DNA of 18,855 nt from PNKC01 sp039917655 (lineage in GTDB: Bacteria > Chloroflexota > Dehalococcoidia > Tepidiformales > Tepidiformaceae): the NCBI GenBank assembly GCA_039917655.1, contig JBDSJC010000035.1:1-18855 (forward strand), written 5' to 3'. Position 1 is the first letter of the stretch; each line of letters starts with the position of its first letter. The notes under the pieces are model-generated. The model worked only from the letters and a program-made list of their open reading frames with translations. It searched no databases and had not been told where the DNA came from. Positions 1 to 8,096 of the stretch are shown piece by piece. The position numbers were made by a program, and so were the translations under genes.

Positions 1-891
1 TTCGAGCGTCCACTTGCCGTTCTTGAAGATGTTCTTAAACGGCGGATACATGTCCTGCAGCAGGCCAACATGCCCGCCGGCCACCTGGAAGATGCGCCCG
101 TTGATATTCCAAGCCTCGTCCAGCAGCAGGTAGACCGTCATCGGGGCGACCATGTCCGGGCCGCGCATCGCCGCGGCGGCGGCATCTGCCGCCGCCTGGT
201 TGGGCTGCGGAGTGGTGGCTGGACCGCCGGCGCCGGCGATGCCGCGCGCGGCGCGAAGCTCACGCGATGCCTGCGGCACCGTGGCCGTCAGGCGAGTGGC
301 CGCGCCCGGCGCAATGCAGTTCACCGTCACGCCGTAACGCCCCAGGTCGCGGGCGGCCACGCGCGTCAGCCCGGCCACGCCAGCCTTCGCCGCGCCGTAG
401 TTCGCCTGCCCCGAGTTACCCTGTAGGCCCGAGACCGAGCTGTAGTTGACGATCCGCCCGTAGCGCTGCTGACGCATGAGCACGGCGGCCGGCTTGATCG
501 TCGTGAAGTGGCCCTTGAGATCGACACGGATGACGTCGTCCCATTCTTCCTCGGTGAGGTTGAAGACCATGCGGTCACGGAGGATGGCCGCGAGGTTGAT
601 CAGGCCGTCCAGCCGTCCGTAGGCGTCAAGGGCGCTGCGGATGATGCTTTCGCCGCCTTCCATGCTCGAAACATCCGCGAAGTTGGCGACTGCCTCGCCG
701 CCCATCGCCTTGATTTCGGAGACAACCTGGGCGGCTGGCCCTTCATCCTGGCCGGAGCCGTCTGGTCCCACGCCGGGGTCGTTGACGACGATTCGCGCGC
801 CCTCTTGCGCGGCGAGCAGCGCGCATTCGCGACCGATACCGCGGCCGGCGCCGGTAAGGGCAACGACCTTTCCATCAAGCAATCCTGCCAA
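1..891 (-). CDS. SDR-family (3R)-hydroxyacyl-CoA dehydrogenase-like protein, 3' end beyond window
   Basis: A short-chain dehydrogenase/reductase, read on minus for 297 codons and still open at position 1. There is no ATG near the N-terminus. A TTG at 889-891 is preceded at about 7 nt by AGAAAGG and starts LAGLLDGKVVALTGAG. The Rossmann motif TGAGRGIG is at residues 13-20. The NNAG-equivalent is NLAA at 99-102. The catalytic Ser is about S152, with Y165 and K169 in QANYGAAK. Segments such as ILRDRM, VDLKGHF and IAPGAATRLT resemble the dehydrogenase part of peroxisomal multifunctional enzyme 2 (HSD17B4), which oxidises (3R)-hydroxyacyl-CoA. A low-complexity Ala/Pro/Gly insert lies at roughly residues 215-245. 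The gene begins 12 nt after the stop of the upstream MaoC gene, so the two are probably co-transcribed. The SDR family is certain; the substrate is inferred from the neighbours. Confidence 0.88.
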   Translation of the reverse strand, partial: MAGLLDGKVVALTGAGRGIGRECALLAAQEGARIVVNDPGVGPDGSGQDEGPAAQVVSEIKAMGGEAVANFADVSSMEGGESIIRSALDAYGRLDGLINLAAILRDRMVFNLTEEEWDDVIRVDLKGHFTTIKPAAVLMRQQRYGRIVNYSSVSGLQGNSGQANYGAAKAGVAGLTRVAARDLGRYGVTVNCIAPGAATRLTATVPQASRELRAARGIAGAGGPATTPQPNQAAADAAAAAMRGPDMVAPMTVYLLLDEAWNINGRIFQVAGGHVGLLQDMYPPFKNIFKNGKWTLE

Positions 892-903
892 TGTGGAGCC
901 TTT

Positions 904-1320
904 CTAGTTGAACCGCACGGTGGCGGTGCCGGGGGTGGTCTTCTGGCCCTTGGGGTTTTCGGTCCAGACTTCCAGGTCGGCGAGCTTTTCGCCGTTCTCT
1001 TCGTACTTTCGCTTCACCGTGCCCTTGCAGATGATGTCTTCGGTGGGGTAGTCCATGCCGCGATAGCTGCAGCCGTAGGACTTGATTCGGCCGTTATTGC
1101 CCACCCAATCGTGCACCAGTTGGCCGAGGAAGGCGTTCTTCAGCGCACCGTGCACGATGAGGCCGGGCAGGCCAGTGCCGATCGCGAAATCCTTGTCGTA
1201 GTGGATCTGGTAGAAGTCGCCGGAGCCTGCCGCCCACTGCACCAACTGCTGCGTCGAGCAGTTCTTCTTCAGTTCAGGGATCGCCATCCCCTCGGATACG
1301 TCGTTCCACGTTGTTGCCAT
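904..1320 (-). CDS. MaoC-like acyl dehydratase (catalytic hotdog half)
   Basis: A 138-residue MaoC/hotdog protein. The hydratase-2 signature appears as GDFYQIHYD, giving an Asp35-x4-His40 pair of the kind that activates water in R-specific enoyl-CoA hydratases. It is followed by GLPGLIVHGALKNAFLGQL, the usual hotdog helix. The length fits a single hotdog domain, and the ATG lies 11 nt after the stop of the preceding dehydratase gene. In two-subunit MaoC enzymes one chain carries the catalytic Asp/His and the other is a non-catalytic partner. The neighbour at 1332-1835 lacks the His, so these two probably form a heteromer. The expected role is reversible hydration of a trans-2-enoyl-CoA to a (3R)-hydroxyacyl-CoA, handed to the SDR encoded downstream. 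The actual acyl chain cannot be read from sequence. Confidence 0.88.
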   Translation of the reverse strand: MATTWNDVSEGMAIPELKKNCSTQQLVQWAAGSGDFYQIHYDKDFAIGTGLPGLIVHGALKNAFLGQLVHDWVGNNGRIKSYGCSYRGMDYPTEDIICKGTVKRKYEENGEKLADLEVWTENPKGQKTTPGTATVRFN

Positions 1321-1331
1321 TATGTCGCCTC

Positions 1332-1835
1332 CTAGTAGCGGATGCCGGTGCCGGTCGAAATCGCGACGACCTTGCCGGACTGGTTCTTGTAGACGGTCTT
1401 ATTGGTGCTGATCAGCATTTCGCCGATGCTGCCGGTGCGCTCCTCAAGCTCGGCGAGGTGCGAGCTGGCGGTCAGGACATCGCCGGCGCAGATGTCATCG
1501 AACAGCTCCATCTCGGTGCCGCCGTTGAGGACGCGCTTCAGCGGGCGGCTCGGCTGAGGGCCGGGGCCCGCGCCGCGGCGCCCGCCGAACGTCGAGTCGC
1601 TGGTGGCCGGATTGAAGACCGGGGTGCCCAAGTAGCCAGGAGGGCAGGGGATGCCGCGATAGCCGGCCGCCTTGGCTGCCGCTTCGTCGTAATAGATCGG
1701 ATCGGCGTGGCCGACCGAACGGGCGAACATGCGGATGGCGGTTTTGTCCACCTCGCAGGTCCATGTCTGAGACTCTTTGCCGATCTCGGCGCGCATCTCA
1801 TCGGTGATAAGGGGCATGGCCTGAGCCTGCGTCAT
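1332..1835 (-). CDS. MaoC N-terminal/FAS1-like dehydratase (non-catalytic partner half)
   Basis: A 167-residue protein of the FAS1-like or MaoC N-terminal dehydratase type. The motif HADPIYYDEAAAKAAGYRG is typical. Where catalytic hydratases have Asp-x4-His, this has D45-x4-D50, so it is probably the structural, acyl-binding half. The ATG at 1835 is preceded by GGAGG at about 6-nt spacing, which makes this the first gene of the minus-strand operon 1835 to 1. GIPCPPGYLGTPVF and the PLKRVLNGGTEMELFDDI segment match the family, the latter forming the second half of the fold. The pairing with the adjacent 138-residue hydratase resembles HadAB/BC of mycobacterial fatty-acid synthesis or ChsH-type steroid hydratases. 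Which of these pathways applies is not visible here. Confidence 0.86.
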   Translation of the reverse strand: MTQAQAMPLITDEMRAEIGKESQTWTCEVDKTAIRMFARSVGHADPIYYDEAAAKAAGYRGIPCPPGYLGTPVFNPATSDSTFGGRRGAGPGPQPSRPLKRVLNGGTEMELFDDICAGDVLTASSHLAELEERTGSIGEMLISTNKTVYKNQSGKVVAISTGTGIRY

Positions 1836-2075
1836 ACGTGGCCTCCAGTGTGTTTAGTGCATTCGAGACAATAGCCCACAGGCCGAAGGCCGTAAACAGC
1901 TACCAACAAAGGGGCGGGGAGGGACGGCTTGCGCCACACACAACAATCAGGGTTTTCGCGCCGCCTTGCGCGGACTTGCGCGCGGCGAATCGGGAAGTCC
2001 CCAATGCGTCCGCGCTCGCACCCTCTCTAGAGTCGCATTCATCTGGTGGTGAAGCTCACCCCGGTTGGAGGCGCT
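1836..2075. promoter_or_regulatory. Divergent intergenic region between dehydratase operon and flagellar operon
   Basis: A 240-nt gap between divergent operons, which must hold the promoters for both. No convincing -35/-10, sigma-28 or sigma-54 box could be assigned by eye. What is visible: three TTGCGC hexamers at 1929-1934, 1966-1971 and 1976-1981, the last two exactly 10 nt apart. There is also a GC-rich inverted repeat (CGCCGC near 1959-1964 with GCGGCG near 1982-1987) enclosing two of them. The hexamers could be binding sites for an unknown regulator, or chance in GC-rich DNA. The end nearest fliF contains the ribosome binding site TTGGAGG at 2065-2071. Confidence 0.45.
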
Positions 2076-3632
2076 ATGGGTCCCGGTTCGCCCCTTGGTC
2101 AGGTCATGGATCGCTGGAACATGCTGCCGCGCAGCCGCCAGATGGCGCTCGCTGGCATCCTCGCGGGCGCCCTCGTCATCTTCTACTTTGTCTTCATCGC
2201 TTCTTCAAAACCGAACCTGGTAACGGCGTTCACCGGGCTTCAGCCAGAAGACACCGCGGCGATCGCCGACCAACTCACCAAGGACGGCATCCCCTACGAA
2301 TTGGGCGGCGGCGGCGCCTCCGTCGCCATCCCCGCCAACAAAGTCGCCGAAGTGCGGATCAGGCTCGCCCAGGCCGGCCTCCCCAAAGGCGGCAGCGTCG
2401 GCCTCGAAATCTTCGATAAAACGAACTTCGGCGCCACCGACTTCGTCCAGAAAGTCAACTACCAGCGCGGCCTCGAAGGCGAGCTCGCCCGCTCGATCAA
2501 CACGCTCGACGGCGTGAAGGCCAGCCGCGTCCACCTCGTCCTGCCGAAAGAGGCGATCTTCAAGGAAGACCAGGCGAACGCCACGGCCAGTGTGCTCCTC
2601 TCGCTCAAGCCGGGCGCGCACCTCAACCAGGATCAGGTGAAGGGCATCACGAACCTCGTCACCGGCTCAATCCAGGGGCTCCATCAGGCGGGTGTGACGA
2701 TCATCGACGAGACCGGCCACGTCCTCTTTGACGGCGCGGCAACCGATGGCCTCTTCTCCACCGGCGGCACCTCCAACCAAATGGACCTCCAGCGCCAGTA
2801 CGAACTGGCCCTCCAGCGCGACGTCGAGGGCACCCTCGGGAAGGTTGTCGGCGCTGGCCGCAGCGCGGTGACCGTCCGCGCACGGATGAACTTCGACAAC
2901 GTGAAAACCAGTGCCGACACCTTCGGGACGAATCCCGTGGCGCGCAGCTCGACTTCGACCAACGAGACGTTCAACGGTTCGAACCTCACCGTTGGCGCCG
3001 CGCCTGGGACTGCGGCGAACGGCGGCGCAGGGGCCAGCGCGGGGGCGGGCGCCAACGGCAACAGCAGCTACATCAAGACGGAAACAACAACGAACAACGA
3101 GATCCCGAAAACCAGCACGACCACGATCAAAGCGCCGGGCTCGGTTGAAAAGCTGAGCGTCTCGGTGGTGCTGGATGAGAGCGTGACCGTCGCGCAGGAA
3201 GCAAGTATCACAAGCGCCGTGGCGGCCGCGGTTGGCCTGGAGCAGGCTCGAGGAGACACGCTCAGCGTGACGCGCCTCCCGTTCGATGCCAGCGTGCGCC
3301 AGGACCTCCTCCCCGCCGCAGCCGATGGTCTCGGCCAGTACCTGCAGTACCTCAAGCTGCTCCTGCCAATGCTCGCCGTTGTGCTGGCCTTCATCCTCGT
3401 CACGCTGCTCCTCCGTTCGCTCGCCAAGCGCCAGCTGGAGTTCCCCGCCGGCCATAGCCCCCAGATGCTTGGCGCCACTGCGATGCAATCGGCGTTGGCG
3501 CCAGGTATCCAACTACAGGCTCTTGAAGCGGCGTCCGACCCACATGAAGACCGCGTCTTCAAGCTCGCCGATGCCAACCCGCGCGCTGTCGCCAACGTCG
3601 TCCAGACCTGGATGCGCGAGGACGTGCAATAG
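2076..3632 (+). CDS. fliF: Flagellar M-ring protein FliF
   Basis: FliF forms the MS-ring in the cytoplasmic membrane, on which the rotor and export gate are built. From ATG 2076 the protein is 518 residues, within the usual FliF range. TTGGAGG sits 4 nt ahead of this ATG. An in-frame GTG at 2046 lacks a ribosome binding site, so it was not chosen. Transmembrane helix 1 is about residues 23-42, followed by the YscJ/FliF ring-building domains (TAFTGLQPEDTAAIADQL; ASRVHLVLPKEAIF). A Gly/Ala/Asn/Ser/Thr-rich periplasmic loop covers roughly residues 290-350. Helix 2 is about 424-446 (YLKLLLPMLAVVLAFILV). The C-terminal tail ends in DANPRAVANVVQTWMRED, the cytoplasmic peptide that binds the FliG N-terminal domain. 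It heads the operon, and fliG begins 2 nt after its stop. Confidence 0.97.
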   Translation: MGPGSPLGQVMDRWNMLPRSRQMALAGILAGALVIFYFVFIASSKPNLVTAFTGLQPEDTAAIADQLTKDGIPYELGGGGASVAIPANKVAEVRIRLAQAGLPKGGSVGLEIFDKTNFGATDFVQKVNYQRGLEGELARSINTLDGVKASRVHLVLPKEAIFKEDQANATASVLLSLKPGAHLNQDQVKGITNLVTGSIQGLHQAGVTIIDETGHVLFDGAATDGLFSTGGTSNQMDLQRQYELALQRDVEGTLGKVVGAGRSAVTVRARMNFDNVKTSADTFGTNPVARSSTSTNETFNGSNLTVGAAPGTAANGGAGASAGAGANGNSSYIKTETTTNNEIPKTSTTTIKAPGSVEKLSVSVVLDESVTVAQEASITSAVAAAVGLEQARGDTLSVTRLPFDASVRQDLLPAAADGLGQYLQYLKLLLPMLAVVLAFILVTLLLRSLAKRQLEFPAGHSPQMLGATAMQSALAPGIQLQALEAASDPHEDRVFKLADANPRAVANVVQTWMREDVQ

Positions 3633-3634
3633 CA

Positions 3635-4651
3635 GTGCGAGACCCCGATAAGCTCCAGGGCCGTAAGAAGGCCGCGGCACTGCTCATCACCCTCGGGCGC
3701 GACCGCTCGGCTCAGGTGCTCCGTCACCTCAGCGACGAGGACATCGAGAGGCTCACCTGGGAGATCTCCGCGATGGGAGAACTGAAGCCCGAGCAGCGGC
3801 GCAACGTGGTGGAGGAGTTCGAAGAATCGGCCGTGGGCCGCAACGTCATCTCTCTCGGCGGACTGGAGTACGCCGAAGAGCTGCTGCGCCTGGCCCTCGG
3901 CGACGACAAGGCCGCCGAACTGATCGACCGCCTCTCGGCTACTTCACCCACAGTGCCGTTCGGTTTCCTGCGCCACCTTAACGTGCAGCAACTCGTCAAC
4001 TTCCTGAGCAATGAGCACCCCCAGACGATCGCCCTGCTCACCTCGTTCTTGCAATCGGACAAGGCGGCGCAGGTGCTGGCGGGGCTCGAACCGGAGATGG
4101 CCGCGGACGTCGCCCAGCGCATCGCCCTGATGGAGCGCGCGAATCCGGAGATCGTGAACGAAGTGGAGGCCGTGCTGCGCCGCAAGCTGAGCGCCGTCCT
4201 CCAGCCCACACGCCAGACGCAAACCGTCGGCGGCATCGAGGTCCTGGTCAACCTCCTGAAGCAGTCCAGTCGGATGACCGAAAAGACGATCCTCGAAGCC
4301 CTCGAAGACAACGAGCCCGAACTCGCCGATGAGATCAAGAAGCGCATGTTCGTGTTCGAAAACATCGGCACACTGGACGACCGTTCGATCCAGCGCATCC
4401 TTCGCGAGGTCGAAATCCGCGACCTCTCGGTGGCCTTGAAAGCGACTCCCGAGGCGATCAAAGAGTGCATCATGCGGAACATGTCCAGCCGGGCGGCGGC
4501 CATGATGAAAGAGGACATGGATGCCTCCGGGCCGGTGCGCCTGCGCCAGGTGGAAGAGGCCCAGGCGCGCATCGTAGAAGTCATCCGGCGGTTGGACGAA
4601 GCGGAAGAGATCGTGATTGCGCGTGGTGGTGACGATGAACTCGTCGGCTAA
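3635..4651 (+). CDS. fliG: Flagellar motor switch protein FliG
   Basis: FliG is the C-ring subunit that couples stator force to rotation and links the MS-ring to FliM. The 338-residue length is normal. A GTG at 3635 starts RDPDKLQGRKKAAALLITLG, the FliF-binding N-terminal domain. The middle domain carries the EHPQ motif (NFLSNEHPQTIALLTSFL, about residues 122-139), which contacts FliM. The C-terminal domain is FENIGTLDDRSIQRILREVE through ALKATPEAIKECIMRNMSSR, the torque helix with alternating charged residues. The reading frame begins 2 nt after fliF and its last 17 nt overlap the start of fliH, which indicates translational coupling along the operon. Confidence 0.97.
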   Translation: MRDPDKLQGRKKAAALLITLGRDRSAQVLRHLSDEDIERLTWEISAMGELKPEQRRNVVEEFEESAVGRNVISLGGLEYAEELLRLALGDDKAAELIDRLSATSPTVPFGFLRHLNVQQLVNFLSNEHPQTIALLTSFLQSDKAAQVLAGLEPEMAADVAQRIALMERANPEIVNEVEAVLRRKLSAVLQPTRQTQTVGGIEVLVNLLKQSSRMTEKTILEALEDNEPELADEIKKRMFVFENIGTLDDRSIQRILREVEIRDLSVALKATPEAIKECIMRNMSSRAAAMMKEDMDASGPVRLRQVEEAQARIVEVIRRLDEAEEIVIARGGDDELVG

Positions 4652-5333
4652 CCGCGGGCGCGTGATCCGCGCGGCGCGTGACCACGAAGACCTCTTCATC
4701 CTGGGCGAATCACGCCCCGCATCGCTCGTCCCTCATGCCTCGATTGCCACGGCGGGCGAGATTCGCGACGCGGCGGACGTGCGCTCGCTGGGCATCATTG
4801 ATGCCGCCGAGCGGCAGGCGGCGGCGATCCTCGCCGACGCACAGTCCAGCGCCGCCAGCGTCCGCGAGACCGCTTACCAGGATGGCTACGGGGCCGGGCG
4901 GGAAGCAGCCGAGAACGAAGTCTCGCAGCTCTTGCACCTGGCGCGCGCAGCGGCCGGTGATGGCAAGGCGATCCGCGATAGCGTCGCTTCCGAATCCGCC
5001 ACGGTAGTGGCCCGTGCGGCGGCCCTCGCGACTCGCCGGATCGTCGGCGAATACTACGAAACCGACCCCGAGCGCACGGCGCTGGCCTGCGCGGAAGCGC
5101 TGCGAGCCGCCTCGGGACAGGATGTGCTTTCGATTCGCGTCCATCCCGGCCTGGCGGATTCGTTGCGCGCCACGCTGACAGACGCCGCCACGTACATCCG
5201 GCCGGACGGCGCGGTCGAAGTCGGCGGCTGCATCATCGACCTCCGCAACGGCACCCTGGACGCTTCGCTCGAAGCTCGCCTCTCGCTGATGGACCTGGCC
5301 CTGGCCGAAGCGGGCGGGGAGGGTGAAGCATGA
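4635..5333 (+). CDS. fliH: Flagellar export ATPase regulator FliH
   Basis: FliH is the dimeric stator-like subunit that binds the export ATPase FliI and tethers it to the C-ring and gate. From ATG 4635 the protein has 232 residues. The frame is open upstream to 4617, but the ATG just before the fliG stop is the most natural start. A long Ala/Glu-rich helix (DAAERQAAAILADAQSS to YQDGYGAGREAAENEV, about residues 58-105) includes the YxxGYxxG-type segment typical of FliH. The C-terminal domain has the pattern ALATRRIVGEYYETDPE followed by VRVHP-like VLSIRVHPGLADSLR and the GGCIIDLRNGTLDASLEARL motif shared with the V/F-ATPase E/delta families. The stop overlaps the fliI start as ATGA. Confidence 0.93.
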   Translation: MNSSANRGRVIRAARDHEDLFILGESRPASLVPHASIATAGEIRDAADVRSLGIIDAAERQAAAILADAQSSAASVRETAYQDGYGAGREAAENEVSQLLHLARAAAGDGKAIRDSVASESATVVARAAALATRRIVGEYYETDPERTALACAEALRAASGQDVLSIRVHPGLADSLRATLTDAATYIRPDGAVEVGGCIIDLRNGTLDASLEARLSLMDLALAEAGGEGEA

Positions 5334-6712
5334 GCGCCGGCCTCGAACTGATCCTCGAATCCGCAGCCACCGCAGAGGTCCATCGGCGCACAGGCACCCT
5401 GTTGCGCGCCTCGGGCGAAATCGCGGACGCCGGCGGCGTCAACCTGCGTTCACGGGAACTGGCGTTTGTCGAAGACCCGGCGGGCCGCCTGCTGGCCGCC
5501 GAGTGCGTCGGGACCACTGGCAGCACCGCGCATCTTGCAATGCTCGACCGCGGCAGCGTGGCGGCGGGCGCGCGCGTCGTCGGCGCTGGGCGTGGGCCAT
5601 CGGCCCCGGTTGGGCGGGCGCTGCTTGGGCGAATCATCGACGGACTTGGGCGGCCAATCGACGGCGGCGGCGAACTGCGCGGAGTGAAGTGGGTGCCCGG
5701 CTACGCGGAGCCCCCACACCCGCTGCACCGCGAGCCGATCTCCCAGCCCATGGCCAGCGGCGTGCGCGCGATCGACGGCTTCCTGACGCTCGGGCGCGGG
5801 CAGCGGGTCGGCATCTTCGCCGGATCTGGCGTCGGCAAGTCGACCCTGCTGGGGATGCTGGCGCGCGGCACCGAGGCGGACATCACGGTCATCGCCCTCA
5901 TCGGCGAACGCGGCCGTGAGGTGCGCGACTTCATCGAACATGACCTTGGCGTTGAGGCCCTGAAGAACTGCGTGGTGGTCGCCTCGACCGGCGACAACCC
6001 GGCGGCGATGCGCCTCTGCGCCGCGCGCACGGCAACAGCAATCGCCGAGGCCTACCGCGCCGAAGGGCTCGACGTGATGCTTCTCTTCGACAGTCTGACC
6101 CGCGTGGCGATGGCCCAGCGCGAGGTCGGCCTTGCCGCGGGCGAACCGCCGACAACCAAAGGCTACCCGCCATCCGTCTTCAGCCTGCTCCCCCACCTGA
6201 TGGAACGCGCTGGGCCAGCCGAGCGCGGGAGCATCACCGCGATCTACACCGTGCTGGTGGACGGCGAGGATATGGACGAACCGATCGCCGACATCTCGCG
6301 CGCGACCCTCGATGGGCACATCGTCCTCCGCCGCTCGCTGGCCAGCGCCGGCCACTACCCACCGATCGACATCCTCGGCAGCGTGTCCCGGCTGATGGAG
6401 CGGGTGGCCACTCCAGAGCACCGCGAAGCCGCTCGCCAGATCCGCAGCCTGCTCGCCGCCCACGCGGACGCCCGCGACCTGATCAGCATCGGCGCCTACG
6501 TGCGCGGTAGCGACCCGCTGGTGGACCGCGCGGTGGACCTGATGCCCCAACTCAACGACTTCCTGCGACAGGCCCCGCACGGCGTGACTGGCTACAACGC
6601 CGCCATTGACGCCCTGGTACGAATCAGCGGCAGCAGCGGCAGCAGCAGCAGCGATGGAGAGGCTAATGACCCTTACGCCACAGCGCTTGAAACGGTTGGT
6701 GAAGCAGCGTGA
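5330..6712 (+). CDS. fliI: Flagellum-specific export ATPase FliI
   Basis: FliI hydrolyses ATP to help unfold and feed substrates into the flagellar type III export gate, forming a hexamer regulated by FliH and FliJ. It is 460 residues. The beta-barrel N-domain is followed by PLLGR-like RALLGRIIDGLGRPID. The Walker A motif is GSGVGKST with K170. Walker B is DVMLLFDSLTRVAMAQRE with D254, and GYPPSVFSLLPHLMERAG is the FliI/SctN-type substrate loop. The ATG overlaps the fliH stop (ATGA), with GGGGAGGG upstream. The C-terminus has an unusual Ser/Gly tract (GSSGSSSSDGEAND, about residues 434-447) encoded by an AGC/GGC repeat. The last 47 nt overlap fliJ in another frame. Confidence 0.97.
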   Translation: MSAGLELILESAATAEVHRRTGTLLRASGEIADAGGVNLRSRELAFVEDPAGRLLAAECVGTTGSTAHLAMLDRGSVAAGARVVGAGRGPSAPVGRALLGRIIDGLGRPIDGGGELRGVKWVPGYAEPPHPLHREPISQPMASGVRAIDGFLTLGRGQRVGIFAGSGVGKSTLLGMLARGTEADITVIALIGERGREVRDFIEHDLGVEALKNCVVVASTGDNPAAMRLCAARTATAIAEAYRAEGLDVMLLFDSLTRVAMAQREVGLAAGEPPTTKGYPPSVFSLLPHLMERAGPAERGSITAIYTVLVDGEDMDEPIADISRATLDGHIVLRRSLASAGHYPPIDILGSVSRLMERVATPEHREAARQIRSLLAAHADARDLISIGAYVRGSDPLVDRAVDLMPQLNDFLRQAPHGVTGYNAAIDALVRISGSSGSSSSDGEANDPYATALETVGEAA

Positions 6713-7151
6713 ACGGCTCGAACATCTCCAGGAACTGGAACTGGCCGAGGCCCAACGCCTCTATACCACGCGCGAACGGGCACTGCACGAATCCCAAGGC
6801 GAACGCGAGGCGCTGCTCGACAGCGGCGTCCCCGTCAGCGGGCCCGTTGAGCCCGCCGACCTGGTCGCCAAAGTCGCCTTCTTACGGCGGGTCGACCGCG
6901 AAATCAGCGCCCGCCGCGCGGCCCTCGCGCACTCCGTTGAGGACGTGGCGCTCGAGCGCGAGGAGCTGCTCTCCCGCCGTCGAGACCGCAAAGCGATGGA
7001 AACCCTGCTCGACCATCGCCTCGAAGAAGCACGCGTGGCCGCGAACCGCGAACAGCGAAAGCTCATCGACGAACTGGCATCGACGCGCTGGAAACGCCCC
7101 TCACCGCGCAGCGACCTACCGCCGCCCTGGGCAGCGCCCGCTCGCCCCTAA
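6666..7151 (+). CDS. fliJ: Flagellar export chaperone/coiled-coil protein FliJ
   Basis: A 161-residue, highly charged, almost wholly helical protein. It fits FliJ, the coiled-coil stalk in the FliI hexamer that also handles export chaperones. The position straight after fliI is the strongest evidence, because FliJ sequences are poorly conserved. The start ATG 6666 (MTLTPQRLKRLVKQRERLEH) has GGAGAGG just upstream. The same frame is open back to 6606, but that part is an alanine run from the AGC repeat inside fliI and is not expected to be translated. Heptad-like segments cover about residues 8-60 and 75-145. The C-terminal 16 residues are Pro/Arg-rich and probably disordered. Confidence 0.85.
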   Translation: MTLTPQRLKRLVKQRERLEHLQELELAEAQRLYTTRERALHESQGEREALLDSGVPVSGPVEPADLVAKVAFLRRVDREISARRAALAHSVEDVALEREELLSRRRDRKAMETLLDHRLEEARVAANREQRKLIDELASTRWKRPSPRSDLPPPWAAPARP

Positions 7152-7193
7152 CCCATTCATCGCCCGCTCGCGGGAGCAGAAACGGAGGCCTCG

Positions 7194-7592
7194 GTGAATC
7201 CACTCGGCGACAGCGCGATCGGCACGGTGGCGAGTTGGCTGAAAGGCCTCTCGCAACGCCAGCAGGCGACCAGCAACAACATTGCGAACATCGATACGCC
7301 CGGTTATCAACGCCAGGCGGTGCCGTTCGAAAGCGCACTCCAACGCCAGATTGGCCGCGGGACAGCGCAACTTTCGACTACCGACCCGCGCCACATTTCG
7401 AGCGGGTCGAAGCTCCGCAACCAGCTCGGGATGGACCCCGTGCAGATGCTCCAGTCCTCCCGCATGGACGGCAACGCGGTGGACATCGACCAGGAGATGA
7501 TCTCGCTTTCGGACACGCAGATGCGTTACCAGGCCGCGTCCAGCGCCCTCAGCTCCAAGTTGCGCACGATCCGCAACGTCATCCAGGGATAA
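7194..7592 (+). CDS. flgB: Flagellar basal-body rod protein FlgB
   Basis: FlgB is a proximal rod subunit exported through the FliI/FlhA system. It is 132 residues, the usual length. A GTG at 7194 has GGAGG at 7184-7188 with 5-nt spacing. The rod signature is QRQQATSNNIANIDTPGYQ at about residues 21-39. The C-terminal coiled segment is DIDQEMISLSDTQMRYQAAS, the alpha-helical D0 partner. It lies 42 nt after fliJ. In many firmicutes flgB opens the operon ahead of fliF, whereas here it is in the middle. Confidence 0.95.
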   Translation: MNPLGDSAIGTVASWLKGLSQRQQATSNNIANIDTPGYQRQAVPFESALQRQIGRGTAQLSTTDPRHISSGSKLRNQLGMDPVQMLQSSRMDGNAVDIDQEMISLSDTQMRYQAASSALSSKLRTIRNVIQG

Positions 7593-7614
7593 ACGGGAAT
7601 AAGGGAGAACAGCC

Positions 7615-8058
7615 ATGGGACTGATCAAAGCGATGGCAGCAACCGCTTCGGGGCTCACCGCCCAGCGCATCCGCATGGACACCGTGAGCGCGAACGTGGC
7701 GAATATCGATACCACCCGCACGCCGGAAGGCGGCGCCTACAAGCGTCACACCGTGCGCTTCGCCTCGGCAGATTCGGCGTTGCCCTTCGCCAGCGTGGTG
7801 ACGAAGTTCACTGGCGGCGCGAGCACCGGCGTGGTGCTCACCCAGACCGCCATCGATTCGACGACTCCTGGCCGCCAGGAATACGAGCCGGCCCACCCGG
7901 ACGCGAACGCCGACGGCTTCGTGGAGCTCTCGAACGTGGACCTCGTGCAAGAGATGACGGACCTCACCTCCGCCAACCGTTCGTACCAGGCGAACGCCAC
8001 GGTGCTGAACGCCGTCAAGCAGATGGCCCTAAGGGCTTTGGATATCACGAGTAGGTAG
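7615..8058 (+). CDS. flgC: Flagellar basal-body rod protein FlgC
   Basis: FlgC is a proximal rod subunit assembled next to FlgB. It is 147 residues. The ATG at 7615 has GGGAG at 7603-7607 with 7-nt spacing. The N-terminal rod motif is MAATASGLTAQRIRMDTVSANVANIDTT, in which the canonical A-N-(I/V)-A-N core is kept. The C-terminal part has SNVDLVQEMTDLTSANRSYQANATVLN, the family's hallmark helix. It is followed after 38 nt by fliE, the conserved flgB-flgC-fliE triplet. Confidence 0.96.
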   Translation: MGLIKAMAATASGLTAQRIRMDTVSANVANIDTTRTPEGGAYKRHTVRFASADSALPFASVVTKFTGGASTGVVLTQTAIDSTTPGRQEYEPAHPDANADGFVELSNVDLVQEMTDLTSANRSYQANATVLNAVKQMALRALDITSR

Positions 8059-8082
8059 TCCGCGGAGACGGAACTACATCCC

Positions 8083-8096
8083 TTGAGGAGATGGTT
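8083..8096 (+). promoter_or_regulatory. Ribosome binding site that decides the fliE start
   Basis: TTGAGGAG at 8083-8090 is directly followed by an ATG at 8091 and a second in-frame ATG at 8097. With the first ATG the spacing would be zero, which ribosomes do not use. With the second it is 6 nt. The fliE start is therefore placed at 8097. Confidence 0.75.

Noticed and set aside
5450..6580. Long open frame on the minus strand opposite fliI (similar ones lie opposite 13655-14950 and 15033-16262)
   Set aside because: These are third-position GC shadows of well-supported genes; their products have no recognisable domain and are rich in Arg, His and Ala.
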